A stretch of 64,000 nucleotides of DNA from Cardiocondyla obscurior (GCF_019399895.1 NC_091874.1:5458501-5522500), one strand, 5' to 3'; numbered from the stretch's first letter, positions 52,808-64,000 are shown. Notes: generated by a model not told the origin, from the letters alone. A program made the numbers and translations.

Positions 52808-53964
52808 CTTGCTGCATGTCGCTCGAATGGCTTCACAGAAGACAATGTTAGAAACTTAACGGCGGAATTATTCCCGATGAGGCAATTATACATTTTGTGC
52901 ATTAGAGAAGTTGGTTCTATAATAGTTGTTGTCATAATCATAATATTCAGTAAAGTTCCGAATTGCTAAGTACGTCCGAGAAAGAATTGTACGTATTACT
53001 AGAGCAAGAATAATTGTACGTCTACTTTTTTTTTTTTTATAATTTAGTTTTATAAAAAAAAAAAATTTTTTGCAAGATTAAAGTAACTAACGTCACGTCT
53101 AATTTATTATCGAAAGAACGGAATATACGTAGAGCCCAGTTTATTAAAGATAATCATAAATTTATGTAATATCTTCGCAAAAGGAAAAAAAATAGTAAAA
53201 ATAATTATTGTCAATTAGGGAGGGAATAGTTTCAGATTTATAAGAGCTAATTTTTTTTCTAGATAAAAACCCCGTCAATTTATTTTCTGCTCCTATGGCA
53301 GTTTACGAGTAAAAAAAAAAGTCGCTGATTTAAACAAATTTTTTTTTTACTTTAAAGTCGCCGAAGGGAACATCTTGTTAGCGTTAAGTGCATAGCTACT
53401 TGTCATAGCCTTGAATTCACGAGTGATACCGAATCGAGCGCTAGTCTGGTTTCTTTCTTTGACTGCGTGTTCTTTTTACTCTGCAATGTGGTGCACATAT
53501 AGATATCGATATGTATAAAAGCGATACTTCGCTAATCTAGTTGCTGCTCTAGAGTGTCCTGTTGTTGCGGACCACCACAGTCGACGCTCCGTTATTTAAC
53601 AATTAGCTCCCTCTGCGCTTCTGCGAACACCAAGTGCATCTCAAGACATGCACTCGAAAGTTTATTTCAGAATTATTATTGTTCGTAATTAAGCAGTGAA
53701 CCGCGGGCGTGCAGTTGCAGACCGAACCCGAAATAACACGTGTACCGATACGCTGGCTACATTCATTTCTAAGATTTGGGGAAATATAATGAATTCCCTT
53801 TTATATTGCTTGTACTTTTTCATGCTCTGAGAGCTTCACCGGTCCTTCGATTGCACGCTCGTACGTCAGAGATGAATTACGTGGGCATGGAGTTCGAACG
53901 TTTCAACGACGGCGAGCTTTCTACGTGCGCGAGCTTAATACCAGCCACTTTTTCTGTCACGTAG

Positions 53965-54080
53965 GTCGATCTAAGGCATATGGATGAAAAAACCGGGAGC
54001 AACGTCGTGGACGTGGGAGTTGACCTGTCCGAATTCTACATGTCTGTAGAATGGGATATTTTAGAAGTGCCTGCAGTTCG
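53965..54080 (+). CDS. nAChRalpha4: nAChR alpha subunit exon, loop F (116 nt)
   Basis: This exon encodes VDLRHMDEKTGSNVVDVGVD and then LSEFYMSVEWDILEVPAV, with two bases of the following Arg codon. It is the loop F region between the Cys-loop and loop C of the extracellular domain. The SEFY-x-SVEWDILEVPAVR stretch is typical of insect nAChR alpha subunits of the alpha1-alpha4 group. Borders are TTTCTGTCACGTAG and GTAAGT, the latter a perfect donor. It accepts phase 0 from either alternative exon. If the 110-nt exon were spliced straight to it, the first codons would be AAG TCG ATC followed by TAA at 53972-53974. Confidence 0.97.
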
Positions 54081-55103
54081 GTAAGTGTTGCACGGTATTT
54101 TACGCTCGATATTTTACAAAAATCTTAACGCAAAAAATTTCTTTTGAATAAAATCTTATTCTAATCTTCGCGATTCTCAAACATACAAGAGAAAATTTAA
54201 AACGCGTATATATAAAAGAAGCTCCCTTTCTCTTTCTTTATGAAACGCGTCTTCGCATTCAATGTATTCGACCAACGTAAGCGAACGGATGCTCCCGGGC
54301 ACGATTCAACGCATCGATATTCGACATGCCGTCGATATAAACGGGTTTTGCTTTTGGTATCTTCCGGAGTAGTAAAACGGATGTTTTCGCAAACACTTGC
54401 CGCTGAAGTGACATACTGCTAGATGTTCAAGATATTCCGAAGTATCGACGTTTAAACGTTTAAACACTTTCGAAGTCGGTAATGTGTTTTTAATATTATA
54501 TTATACAAATATCGAGATTATCTAAACCGTATTCAATTCAATCGCGCTTATTTGTTCTGAGTCGATTGGATTTTTTGCAAGAAATTTTGATTTAACGAGT
54601 AAGGCCACCGAAAATCAGGCCAACCTTCAAGAAGTCGGGATATTTGCGGTATTCTTATGTATTTAGGATCCACTTTTGTGCAAAAAAAAATTTAATGTTC
54701 GTGAAATGAATGTAATTCAAATTTATTCACGACACAAGGCATTTACTGGCTCTAGTTTGAGGCCATTGGCCCGAACTGAGGGGGCAGACTGAGGGATGTA
54801 GGGAAGTAGTCTGAACCGAGTTACCGACTTAGAGAGATCTTCGACGGAGTTATACGACCCCGCGAAACTTTCCTCATAAGTCTCGCTCACCGCCGGCCCT
54901 ACTTACTTAAAACGTACTTATTGTCGGGTACAAACGCTTCGCCGCCCTGAATAGCAGAATTTTTGCGTTCTTTCGGCGAATTTTTTCTTTTCCTTTCTTT
55001 TCTCTTTACTTCATCGCCGTAATCCTCCCCGCTACCCCCCGCTACTCGTTTTCATCGATCCGACGATTAACCGCAATATCTCTTGTGTCTTTTCTTCTCG
55101 CAG
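54081..55103 (+). other. nAChR intron, 1.0 kb
   Basis: Ordinary intron between the loop F and loop C/TM1 exons, from GTAAGT to TTCTTCTCGCAG, with a clear pyrimidine tract before the acceptor. Short open frames inside it start at 54240 but show no splice or homology support. Confidence 0.9.
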
Positions 55104-55272
55104 AAACGAGAAGTTTTACACTTGCTGCGACGAGCCCTACTTGGACATCACGTTCAACATCACGATGAGGAGGAAAACCCTCTTCTACACAGTGAACATT
55201 ATCATCCCCTGTATGGGGATATCGTTTCTCACGGTTCTTACGTTTTACCTGCCTAGCGACAGCGGTGAAAAA
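55104..55272 (+). CDS. nAChRalpha4: nAChR alpha subunit exon, loop C vicinal Cys and TM1 (169 nt)
   Basis: After the base completing Arg, this exon encodes NEKFYTCCDEPYLDITFNIT and then the pre-TM1 sequence MRRKTLFYTV. TM1 (NIIIPCMGISFLTVLTFYL) follows, and the exon ends PSDSGEK. The adjacent Cys pair at 55123-55128 (YTCC) defines it as an alpha subunit, since non-alpha subunits lack the pair. FNIT is a potential N-glycosylation site. GEK at the end begins the cytoplasmic mouth of the pore; this motif is associated with cation selectivity. Borders are TCTTCTCGCAG and GTAAGC; phase 2 in, phase 0 out. Confidence 0.98.
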
Positions 55273-55737
55273 GTAAGCTAGTATACTACCCATTGGTAAA
55301 TGTTTGTATTCACTATCGCATTTATATACCACTTATCTAGTTAAAACTTCCTAACTTTATATTATTATTATATTAAAATATTAAATTTATATTAAATTGA
55401 AAATACATTTGTTTTGCATACGTTAAATATAATCTTTTTTGGTTTTAATTCTTTTCTAATTTCTTGTTTTTTTTTTTAACATTTATTTCTAACCCAACTG
55501 TTCTTTCTATTTTTTCGTTTTTAATTATATTGACTTGTAAATTTTGCCATTCGGCATTCCCGTGTTTTAATAAAAATTATTAAAAATGCGTGGCGCGGCA
55601 AAGATTCATATTCAAAAGAAAAAGAAGCAAGGAGAAAAGCAGATTAATCCTTTTATTCTCTCTCGGAAGCGGTCGCGAGGCGGACGTGCGTGAAATATGC
55701 GGCGAATTAGTTCTCTTCCGCGTGTCTGTCGGCCTCG

Positions 55738-55764
55738 TTATTTACTCTTATCTGTAGGTAAGAG
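55738..55764 (+). promoter_or_regulatory. Recursive-splicing (ratchet) site candidate
   Basis: Here an acceptor with pyrimidine-rich lead (TTTACTCTTATCTGTAG) is directly followed by a good donor, GTAAGAG, with the junction at 55757/55758. That layout is what recursive splice sites in long insect introns look like, although CAG is more usual than TAG. The intron is 6.7 kb, short for known ratchet introns. CTCTTA and TAAGAG also form a small palindrome, which could explain the sequence without any splicing role. Confidence 0.35.
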
Positions 55765-55842
55765 CTAGTAGGTGGTTACTTTTGGCTCGACGGCGCCGAC
55801 GATTTTTCATCTCCACCCCGGCATCTACCCCCATCGACTTAC

Positions 55843-55892
55843 CACCATCCCGACTCGCGGCGTTCTTGCTCGAGAATAGATTCTTTTTCGCG
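55843..55892 (-). other. Exon-like antisense segment (speculative)
   Basis: On the minus strand, 50 nt lie between acceptor-like TTACACATTGACAG and a strong donor, GGTG then GTAAGTCG. One frame is open but carries no recognisable motif. Likely chance, listed because of the donor quality and its closeness to the ratchet candidate on the other strand. Confidence 0.12.
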
Positions 55893-58710
55893 CTGTCAAT
55901 GTGTAATACATAGTCGTACCGAAAAGATTGCTTCTCCCACACAGCAATAAAAAAATATTCTTTTTAATAACTTTCTATACCTCGTCGCGTCACTTAGAGA
56001 TCCATATATCATTTAAATATTACAGCCCGACGTTTTGAGACCTATTTAACATTTTTCAACGCTTTTTAACTGTCCGTCATACATACTTCCTACATCTGAT
56101 TAGCTATTCCCTAAATATCCCTGGGATTTTATGTAGCGATATTCTTTACGGACCTTCTAAGGCATCCCTTATTCCTTAAGTGTTCGCTCGGCACGTGTGC
56201 CGTGCGTGATCCCGCGCGTTTTCTCTCCCCCGGTGAGGAATATTTTTTAAGAAAGGTTTATCCCGCCAGAATGACGCTTACACCTGACGTTTTTCCCGTG
56301 GCGTCCTCTTTTACGCGGAGCTATCGACGTAGCGTGACATAAAAGCTCCGCCATACGTTCCCCACGCGCTTTTTTCCCATTAACGTCTCCGGCACGTCGC
56401 GACATGCCACAAAGGTTACTCGTTACTCGGTAAACTGGCATTGCATAATGTTTTCTCCTTTCCACCCCGTCGGCTTCTTTGTTTCGTCCGCGTCGGGTCG
56501 ACTGCGCGGACTCGCACCGAGAGTCGTTTCTCTTTCCCTCGCATTCCGCCCCCCTCATTTTCCCGTCCTACTCACTGAAAAAGCACGACTATTAGTCGTA
56601 CTTGCGCGTGGCTGAAGAACTATCGACCGCGCGCGTAATTAGCATCCGTCATTAAGACGAAACAGGGAGTCGATTGTATTCCAAAGTACGTAATAGTAAT
56701 GTTTTTACGCCGTCCAACACGTTCGCGTTCTCTCATTAATCTAACGCCGAGCCTCTATTGACAGAGAGAGAATGTCAATTTGTCGAGCAATTTCCTGCGA
56801 CGCGACGCACCGGGCACTTTTATTTTCGCGCAAATTAAATTTCACGTTATTAAATTAATTTCACTAATTACAAAACATTTGTCCCAATTAATTACAAACG
56901 TGCACGCGAAATTATTGAAAGAATTTTTACGCTTGCAGCATATCTGTCATATTGCGAATCACATACGCGTTTAATTTGTAGTCTTCGATAAATTTTGTTT
57001 TTAATATTGTTTCGCTCGGAGAATAGAAGAATTACAAATAAGTATTGGGTTCGACATTACACGTAGTGTTCCTTACTGAAATTGTGAGATTTGACGGGAA
57101 CGCGAGAGTCAATCATTCATTCTATCTTTAACCGTTTATTGATTTTGCTTCCAAGGAGTAGGCAACGCGAGAAGGAAACGTCAATCCGTTATACATTCTC
57201 CACCGCCATTTTCAAGCAAAAGTATAAGAGAGAACGAGACGTTCCACGTACTTTCGCACTATCCTCGGTGAAACATTGCGCAATATATTTATTTCTATGC
57301 TACCCGTACAACGTATAACCTGCTACTTTTTATCGTTTGATAAAATCTCTCGTGCGACGGTAAGCTCCTGTGCGGATTTAATTCGTAAAAAATTTCGGAA
57401 GATACGTTACACCGTTTGGGAAACTGCACCGCGATCGCGGGCTGTTTCTACGCAACCAAACGTTCAATTTCTCAAAAGATTTTCGCGGATGTGCCGCACG
57501 AAACGTGCCACGAATGCGTACTACCGGTAAGAAAGTGGTGCGAAGGGTTCACGAATGACTTTTCGCGAAAGCGTCCCTCGTTTTGACGGCTGTCGAGTCG
57601 AGACTTGCTATCAACATTCGTACGTCGGGATACGGATCTTCCACCGTGTCGGAAAAGAGTTGAAAAGGTCACACGAGTGTGTCCTGTCTACTGAACACCG
57701 GATAAAAAATATAACGCTTGTTTGTGCTTACTGGCGTTGATAATATTAAAGAGATATTACGGAGATCTGTATGTTGCCGCAACAAATCATGCGCGCAATT
57801 CGATTCTATTCTATTCTTAACACTAATTTTTTTTAGACGGGAATATTACACACGTCGCGATCAGATCGGGAAAAGCTAAAGCTGCTGTACGCGAATCTTT
57901 TTGAAATATTAAAGCCAACCCTTATTACAGTAGACCCACCGACTTCAGAAGCTCCGCAGCCTAAATTCGACGTTAAGCCAGCTTTACACTTAGAGTTTTC
58001 TTGTGAGTTTAAGAGCGTCATGTCGCCCTTAATAATAGTTTGTTCTTGTTGCGCAGCAGTGAAATATTTTGTGGCAAGCACAACCGGCGCATCCCTCTTA
58101 ACACCGACAAATGCGTTCGCGGAGTTCGCGCTGTTAAAAAGCCGTAAATGAAGAAGAAGATTCACATATATTTTGCGCGCCACGAAAACATAGATTTTCT
58201 CGCAATATTTGTAGAGAGAGGAGGACGGAAAGTGATAGGGGAAAAAAAGAAAAATAAATCGGTTGCAGATTTTCAAAAAAAAAGAAAAAAATAATAATAA
58301 TAAAAATAAAGCCGCGAGCGTCTGTTGCAGCTCCTAGGCATGTCAATCAAGCAGAGGGAATCGATAAGCAATATCGCGGTTCGGTGATTGACCCGCAGCC
58401 ACACTGCGTCTACCGAAATTGCATACCACATGCATTCCCCGCTTCACCTTTTATGACATGCCTCATGACTGTACATCGCGCCGTTTTATTCCGGTAGTTT
58501 TTATCCTTCGTCATTTTCAGATCTTTCCGGTTGAGCACCTCGCGTTTGCGAAGGTATTTATGAAAAAGTCGAGTTTACCTGTGCAGCTTTTGCTCGCAAA
58601 TTCGTAGAAAAAAGAAACTTGGAAATTTTATATCACAATTAAATAGCGAGACGATGCAAAAGAAAAAATTGACACAAGAGCTAATATGTATATGTAACAG
58701 TATGCAATGT

Positions 58711-58733
58711 AAAAAAAAAAAAAAAAAAAAAAA
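58711..58733 (+). repeat. A23 homopolymer
   Basis: An uninterrupted run of 23 A. No polyadenylation hexamer or gene end is visible just upstream, and no retroposon body was recognised. Confidence 0.9.
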
Positions 58734-59070
58734 TAGTGAATTACAGTTACTTCATTTATGCTTTACTTATTCGAAATTAGAGATACGGGACGAGCATGTT
58801 TCGCGACGACTAATTTTCATTATACTAAAACCTGATTATAATTACAGGTCGCGACATGTCACGAGAAATAAATTATCAAGAAATTTGTGTTTGATGACGA
58901 TGTCTCCTGCAGACGAATCGATACGCGTAATCTGTATTGCTGCATGAAGATGTTGCTCAAAGGTTATCATCATTTGACTGATGTGATGTGAGGCGGATAT
59001 AACGCGGATAGGGAAAATGGATGACGAATACCGCGGGGTATTATTATGTCATACAAAGGGAGATAAAGGG

Positions 59071-59074
<4 letters not shown>

Positions 59075-59132
<58 letters not shown>
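59075..59132. repeat. (AG)29 microsatellite
   Basis: A pure AG run of 58 bases, the longest uninterrupted dinucleotide repeat in the window. The Arg-Glu and Leu-Ser open frames that cross it on either strand are artefacts of the repeat. Confidence 0.95.
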
Positions 59133-59134
<2 letters not shown>

Positions 59135-61983
59135 GAGAAATCCCACGAACAATATAATCATATTTGCCTTATAACATTCCTCTGTGCCCTCCCTTGCACG
59201 TTCAACGTGATTCGACGATTTGCGCTTACGGGCGAGCCAATTTCACCGTGGGTCGACATTCCGCCGACATTAATTACGCAAACAACTGTTCGAGAACAGG
59301 TAAACCGAAAGTAATCAACTGAAAGTAAGTTGGCAACTTTCTATTTAAAGTCCGCGGAAGAAGACGCGCTTTTTCTTTCAATTAGACGTTTAATTTTCTG
59401 ATCCCTGCCTACAAACGCAGCTCTTGCGAAAAAAAAAGAAATTATTCTCAAATAGTCTTCTTTAATAGAATATGAAATTACGCGGTAATTATCAGATAGC
59501 GTAAATGTTTGCTCAAATATTTGGTAGCTGCAACGACAAGTGCGATTGCTAGAGTGGGCGACAATAATTAAAGGCGCGGTCGGATGGAAAGTAACCGGGT
59601 ACGCTATCGATCCGAATTGCATCGATGAAAGCCGCCAGAGCAAACGACAGGGTAGCAGGTTCGATAGAGGGTATCGCGCTCCGGTGGTCGATCCTTTAAA
59701 TTAATCGTTATGAAACGCCATTGCATCGGTGAAACCGCAGTAAAAATGAAGAGAGTACTACTCTCGTCCCCTATCATCCACCCGCGTTGCGTTCAATTCG
59801 CAATAAGAGCTACCGACTCGGTGCCCGATAAGAGTCACCGTCGCTGATCTCATGTTATATATTCGTAGTTACTGTAAAATGTAAGCTCGTTTTTATTACT
59901 GAACTAGCGCAGAAAATTCTAGTGTAATCGATGGAAAGAGACAGCCCATTTTATATTCAAGTCATAGCAGAAATTATTAATATCTGATGTTATTAACGAT
60001 TAAAAATACTATTTAACAGCTGTGCCGCTTATTTGCAAAGTTAGTTAATTTTATAGAATTAAAAGTGAAAATATAGTTAAACGTTGATGGTCAGTAATAA
60101 ATTGAAAATCGCATAAAACTGGTTCAAAGAAATAAATAAATTAAAAAAATTTTTTCACGAGATATAAATACTATTTGGCTATTGACGCAGTTTTGATGGA
60201 CAGTGCAGTGCAACGACGACTCGTGGTGTAAATTAATCGTCATGAAACGCCGTAAAACGTTATTGAAAACCCACGCGGCTTTCGCATTTAATTAAAAAAG
60301 GAAATATAGGCCGATAATTACGCTCCCCGCGTTCGCAAATGTGTTTCAGCGGAAATTTATAAACGATTTTATAATAAATATTATTAGCAGATAATCTATC
60401 TCCGGTTTTGTAAAAATTTGTGTAATAAAATTGATGAACATACGGTATTAAATTAATTTAATGTTAAAACCTTTTTATCAGTAAATAATATTGGCGCTAC
60501 CGAGACAAAAACTTTAATTAAACTGACAATCGAGCCGAGTGCAATTGTATGGTTTATATTTTAATTGAAATTGTAAAAATATATATATTTATTACTCAAT
60601 TCGTGATATGTACGCAAATTTCTAAGTATTAGGTAAAATTGGATGATCGATCACGTAAATGTCAGCGCATTTTTACATTTATTTTAACTTTCACCGCGTA
60701 AAATCTCACGTGGAATTTTATTCAATCAAATGAAAAAAGTTACGTGATCATAGTGTAGCAAACTCGTGTAAAAGATCTCACTTTTTATTTTTTCCGAGAG
60801 GCATATAACGTAACATGGTAGATCCCTGGATTTGCAGCAAACGTAGTTGAATTTAAATCCTTTGAAACAATTTTTCGAATTTTCTTGTAAATTCTTTGAT
60901 TTTAGAACAAAACTAACATATCAGAAAAATTTTTATTTTTATATAAACGTTTTATATAAAAAGTATTTGTTTTATATATTTAAATAAAACACTTATTTCT
61001 TTTCTTTTTTTATTACCGCAGTTTCTTTAAAAATTCGTTTAATATAAGAAAAATTACTACAGTTCGGAAAGTGCTTGCCCGACTTTTTAACTTCATACAA
61101 GTTGCACTTCAACCTATATAATGTCCGACATAAAAGAGTATAATAAAACTCTGGATGTAGAAACTGTACCACATAAAAAACGTTCTCTTACTATTTTTTA
61201 AATAATCGTTAACCAGTTAATTTCTGTTTCCGTAATGTACCCGATAGATCCTTTACTAAAATTTTTTATTGTATGCTTTTCGTTTTACCGTGGCATTTTT
61301 ATTATCTAATGCAATACTGTTTTCTACATTTGCATACATACTATGATATGAATTAGACGCATGAGTATTTTCATTAATTATCGCATAGGAAAAACGTTTT
61401 TCATTTTACTTCGTCGCTCGTTATTCCATTGTACTTTTTCATTTTTATTTCCATCATACTTGGCAACGGTAATACTGCTCTCGGACACAGTTGTACGTGC
61501 TCGATGTTCTTCGTTTACAAGTTTTATTAAAACGAATGGATCGCGGACACATATAAATTCTGTCAGCGAACAACTTTCACCTCACGGGTCTGACCCGTTT
61601 ATCCTTCCGGCTCTTGCTTCGTACATTCTTTACACGGATCATAAATACGAATTTTCCGCTCGACTATCCACGAACTTTTACCTGGCCCTTTCAAATAGGT
61701 TCAAATTTGTCGCCTGTCAAGAGACATATTTTGAAGGAAAAGCAACTCGCGTCTTCGAATTACTTGTTCCTCGATTTCTATAACCATTTACCTCAAAGTA
61801 CCAACGCGGAGATAACGAAGTAATTCTTTATCTACTTTTTAAATATTTCTCTTCACCTATTCTCGACATTTTAACACTCCTCTTTATTGTAGTAAACGCG
61901 ATGAAACGCGATAAACAGCTTTTAATATTTCCCTTTATTTCGCGTACGATAAAACTTTCTTAACAAATGTCTCGCAATTTCAG

Positions 61984-62120
61984 GTAACGCTCTCCATCTC
62001 GATTCTCATCAGTCTTCACGTGTTCTTTCTGCTGGTCGTCGAGATTATCCCCCCGACATCGTTGGTTGTGCCGCTGCTTGGAAAGTACCTGATATTCGCC
62101 ATGATACTTGTCTCGATAAG
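61984..62120 (+). CDS. nAChRalpha4: nAChR alpha subunit exon, TM2 pore and start of TM3 (137 nt)
   Basis: This exon encodes the pore-lining TM2 (VTLSISILISLHVFFLLVVE), the link IIPPTSLVVP and the start of TM3 (LLGKYLIFAMILVSI), ending with two bases of the next codon. TM2 is intact, with Glu at the outer ring. Counting from the conserved Lys as 0', position 9' is Ile rather than the usual Leu and 12' is His rather than Thr. I believe both occur in some insect alpha subunits, but I cannot confirm it here. Borders are AATTTCAG and GTAAGT. The following exon should begin by completing Ser and continue TM3; it was not found before 64000. Confidence 0.97.
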
Positions 62121-64000
62121 GTAAGTGTTCCGACGCGACGCGGCAGCGAAAGATGAAGAACCTCCGCGGCAGAAAATTACGTTCACGCAACCTCTAACCG
62201 TAACCAAGGAATGAAAATGCGTTTCTGATTGCGACAACCTGGTTCTGATATAGAAACAATTTTCAGTAATTTCCTTGCAATCGTAGGAAACGTTTCCTGC
62301 GGCGTGTTCCATTTGGCTCGTATTATCACATTTTCTTGTCGCTTTAGCGCGCTAACAACGTTATCGATTAACGCTTCACCGGCGATTTATCAGCTCGTGT
62401 TTACGACAGTAACGATTTCGCAGCAATTAATGTAACCCCGTAGAGGATCGTAAAGAGGCCATACGATGACACTTATGTCCGCCGATGTAAAACTAAAAAA
62501 CTACGAGTGTCAGAATCGCGCTCGTTCACGTCCCACCCCAAAACGAACGTTGATTTCTATAACAGTAACATTGTTCGCAGCTGTTTCTCCGCAACATCTC
62601 TCTTCCCGCGCGAAACACTTAAACGGCACATCTACACCCAGTCCTCTACCGTGATAAAGAACGGCGATTATTTTTAACTTAAAATCTTACATTCCAAGAG
62701 ATTTAGCGGTAAGCACGGAAGGCAAACGCGGACCGGGATCCATTCGAATAACAATTTCTTTATCGCGAGAGCGCTTGAATTCAAGTCAATTACTTTTAAA
62801 TGTAACGGTACAGTAACAGTTCTTTTATCAAAATTGATTAAAAGTGCAAGAAAGAATATATTTGGCGTTGTGGAAATAATCATTTAATCTTTTGGTTACA
62901 ATGCGCGCACGAAATTTGGTGTGAATATGTCGTTCAGCCTTGGTATTGTCAGCGCGTGACCTCGTACGCAAGGCTACCGCGCTGTATTATTCGCGCGACG
63001 AGACGGTAGGTAACGATGCATGTCGTTCCACATATCGTAGTATTATGTCATCAAAACGCGATCACGTCAAGTAGAAGGAGAAACCAAAGCGATTATTCCG
63101 CGCGAGCGATCAACCCAATTATCCACTAGTACGTTAATTAGCATTCGTGGTTAAATAGAATTATTGACGACCGTTTATCTCGAGAATGCTTTGTAAAAGA
63201 TTAATCTGCACAAGCCTTTTGTTTTAACGCATAGGACATACACTCCAAACAGCGAGGCTTTAACGAGCGAGCTGGTGACACGTACCTCGTGCGATCGTAG
63301 TATTATTACTCGAGATACAATCACGTCAAACAATAAGCCACATACTGCCTTTTATCTACGATCAATAAATATCAATGCGTGTAATTAATTAGCTCTCGTG
63401 ATTGTCAATTACAAGTTCGTTAGCTATTTTGTTTTATAATCAAGTTTCACGCGATTTATTCATGAGCTCGTATTGCACCGAGTTTCGAATTCTTCGTATA
63501 TGCATTTATCATTTTGAATTTTTCACGCGTCTAGCTTGGTACGCGATCGAACGTTGCTCATTGCTGCAACATAATTAATAAATACGGCCGTAATTACAAT
63601 CGTATTTTAATATTTGTCAACCGCGTGCGGCATTAATTCGGTATTTATATATTATAAATTGTCGAGACCATCCGCCGTTTGACATTTGTTAATTTGCGAA
63701 ATTCACGAGATTTGCGGGTGTTATACATGGAGTTATTTTTCTCGCGCCGTTCTCACAATCGTGTTTCAATGGAATTCCGTCGCAGAGGTACAATGGTGAA
63801 GCGGCCATCGCGTGTAATTAACGTCGAGAATGCCACGTAAAGTGCTGTGCGTTTATTCTACTCTAGTGATTCGTATGCGCAATCGTAATTAATCTTTTTT
63901 TCCGCGAGTATTATATTTTGTAAATGCAGCAAACAAATCTGAGAGAAGGAGATAATTTGAAAAGCTTTAGACACGGACAAAAAGACTCACGGCGAGAGAA
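62121..64000 (+). other. Downstream intron (partial) of the nAChR gene
   Basis: This is intron from donor GTAAGT to the window edge. I searched for the next expected exon (end of TM3, FRSPQTH-type start of the cytoplasmic loop) and did not find it. The region holds a diverged local duplication at about 63031-63235 and 63292-63450. Otherwise nothing is assigned. Confidence 0.85.
63031..63450. repeat. Diverged local duplication, period about 260 bp
   Basis: Several blocks recur in the same order about 230-260 bp apart. ATCGTAGTATTA occurs at 63034 and 63295, ATCACGTCAA at 63061 and 63319, CGATCAA at 63107 and 63359, TTAATTAGC at 63134 and 63386, and TTTTGTTTTA at 63217 and 63427. Spacing varies a little between blocks, so the copies have many small insertions and deletions. 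It may be an old tandem duplication or two copies of an unknown repeat. Confidence 0.45.

Larger units (their letters stand above)
33795..53964 (+). other. nAChR intron, 20.2 kb
   Basis: This intron runs from the second alternative exon to the loop F exon. It contains a MITE-like element (34034-34331), a 12-bp triple repeat (34790-34825), CT and GA microsatellites (38345-38391, 45781-45821), a possible ratchet site at 40660/40661 and a perfect 9-bp-stem hairpin at 52784-52807. The largest open frame, at 48663-49133 on the + strand, is not recognised and starts at a non-ATG codon. Everything else looks like ordinary AT-rich intron with CpG-rich patches, and I see no second gene here. Confidence 0.8.
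55273..61983 (+). other. nAChR intron, 6.7 kb
   Basis: This intron separates TM1 from TM2, from donor GTAAGC to acceptor CTCGCAATTTCAG. It contains a ratchet-like site at 55757/55758, a weaker one at 60632/60633, an A23 run (58711-58733), a long AG microsatellite (59075-59132) and a 22-base near-repeat at 59698 and 60230. An exon-like antisense segment lies at 55843-55892. No protein-coding gene is supported. Confidence 0.85.

Noticed and set aside
59021..59314. Arg-Glu repeat protein and its Leu-Ser shadow
   Set aside because: Both are translations of the (AG)29 microsatellite.
62121..64000. Next receptor exon (end of TM3 and cytoplasmic loop)
   Set aside because: No sequence completing the Ser codon and continuing TM3 was found after an acceptor; it is taken to lie beyond the window.
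1..64000. tRNA, rRNA, CRISPR, bacterial or viral genes
   Set aside because: No tRNA B-box context with a foldable cloverleaf, no rRNA-like stretch, no regular spacer array and no viral or transposase protein motif was recognised in reading either strand.

Overview
This window is eukaryotic genomic DNA, most likely from a hymenopteran insect and plausibly an ant. It is AT-rich, visibly rich in CpG and full of homopolymer and dinucleotide runs. The only confidently recognised gene is a large intron-split gene on the + strand. It encodes a nicotinic acetylcholine receptor alpha subunit, best matched to the insect alpha4 type (nAChRalpha4), with the close paralogue alpha3 as the alternative. The species call is inference; the gene family call rests on motifs read directly from the translated exons.

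Seven exons of this gene can be placed, all with GT-AG borders. They are 3760-3804 (loop D), 12434-12543 (loop A), two alternative exons at 32590-32770 and 33614-33794 (loop E, Cys-loop, loop B), 53965-54080 (loop F), 55104-55272 (vicinal Cys of loop C, TM1) and 61984-62120 (TM2, start of TM3). Using one of the two alternative exons, they splice into one continuous frame of 758 nt. The signal-peptide and N-terminal exons lie upstream of base 1. The rest of TM3, the cytoplasmic loop, TM4 and the stop lie beyond base 64000.

The two alternative exons are the same length (181 nt) and phase, and they match at 48 of 61 residues. Skipping both, or including both, creates an early stop, so the reading frame itself enforces mutually exclusive use. 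Both are preceded by A/purine-rich stretches rather than long pyrimidine tracts, and the second has a poor 5' splice site.

The rest of the window is intron, with two introns of about 20 kb. They hold microsatellites, a degenerate 15-bp minisatellite near 1.8 kb, a roughly 300-bp MITE-like element at 34.03-34.33 kb, a diverged local duplication near 63.0-63.45 kb, and several sites shaped like recursive-splicing (ratchet) points, the best at 55757/55758.

The most interesting unexplained signal is a cluster of exon-like segments on the minus strand at 18.5-19.7 kb, each bounded by good splice signals. A further exon-like antisense ORF lies at 22858-22984, and a 214-codon + strand ORF lies at 21510-22154. 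Together they suggest that the first 20-kb intron may host a nested antisense transcript and perhaps a small nested gene. These are hypotheses from splice-site reading only.
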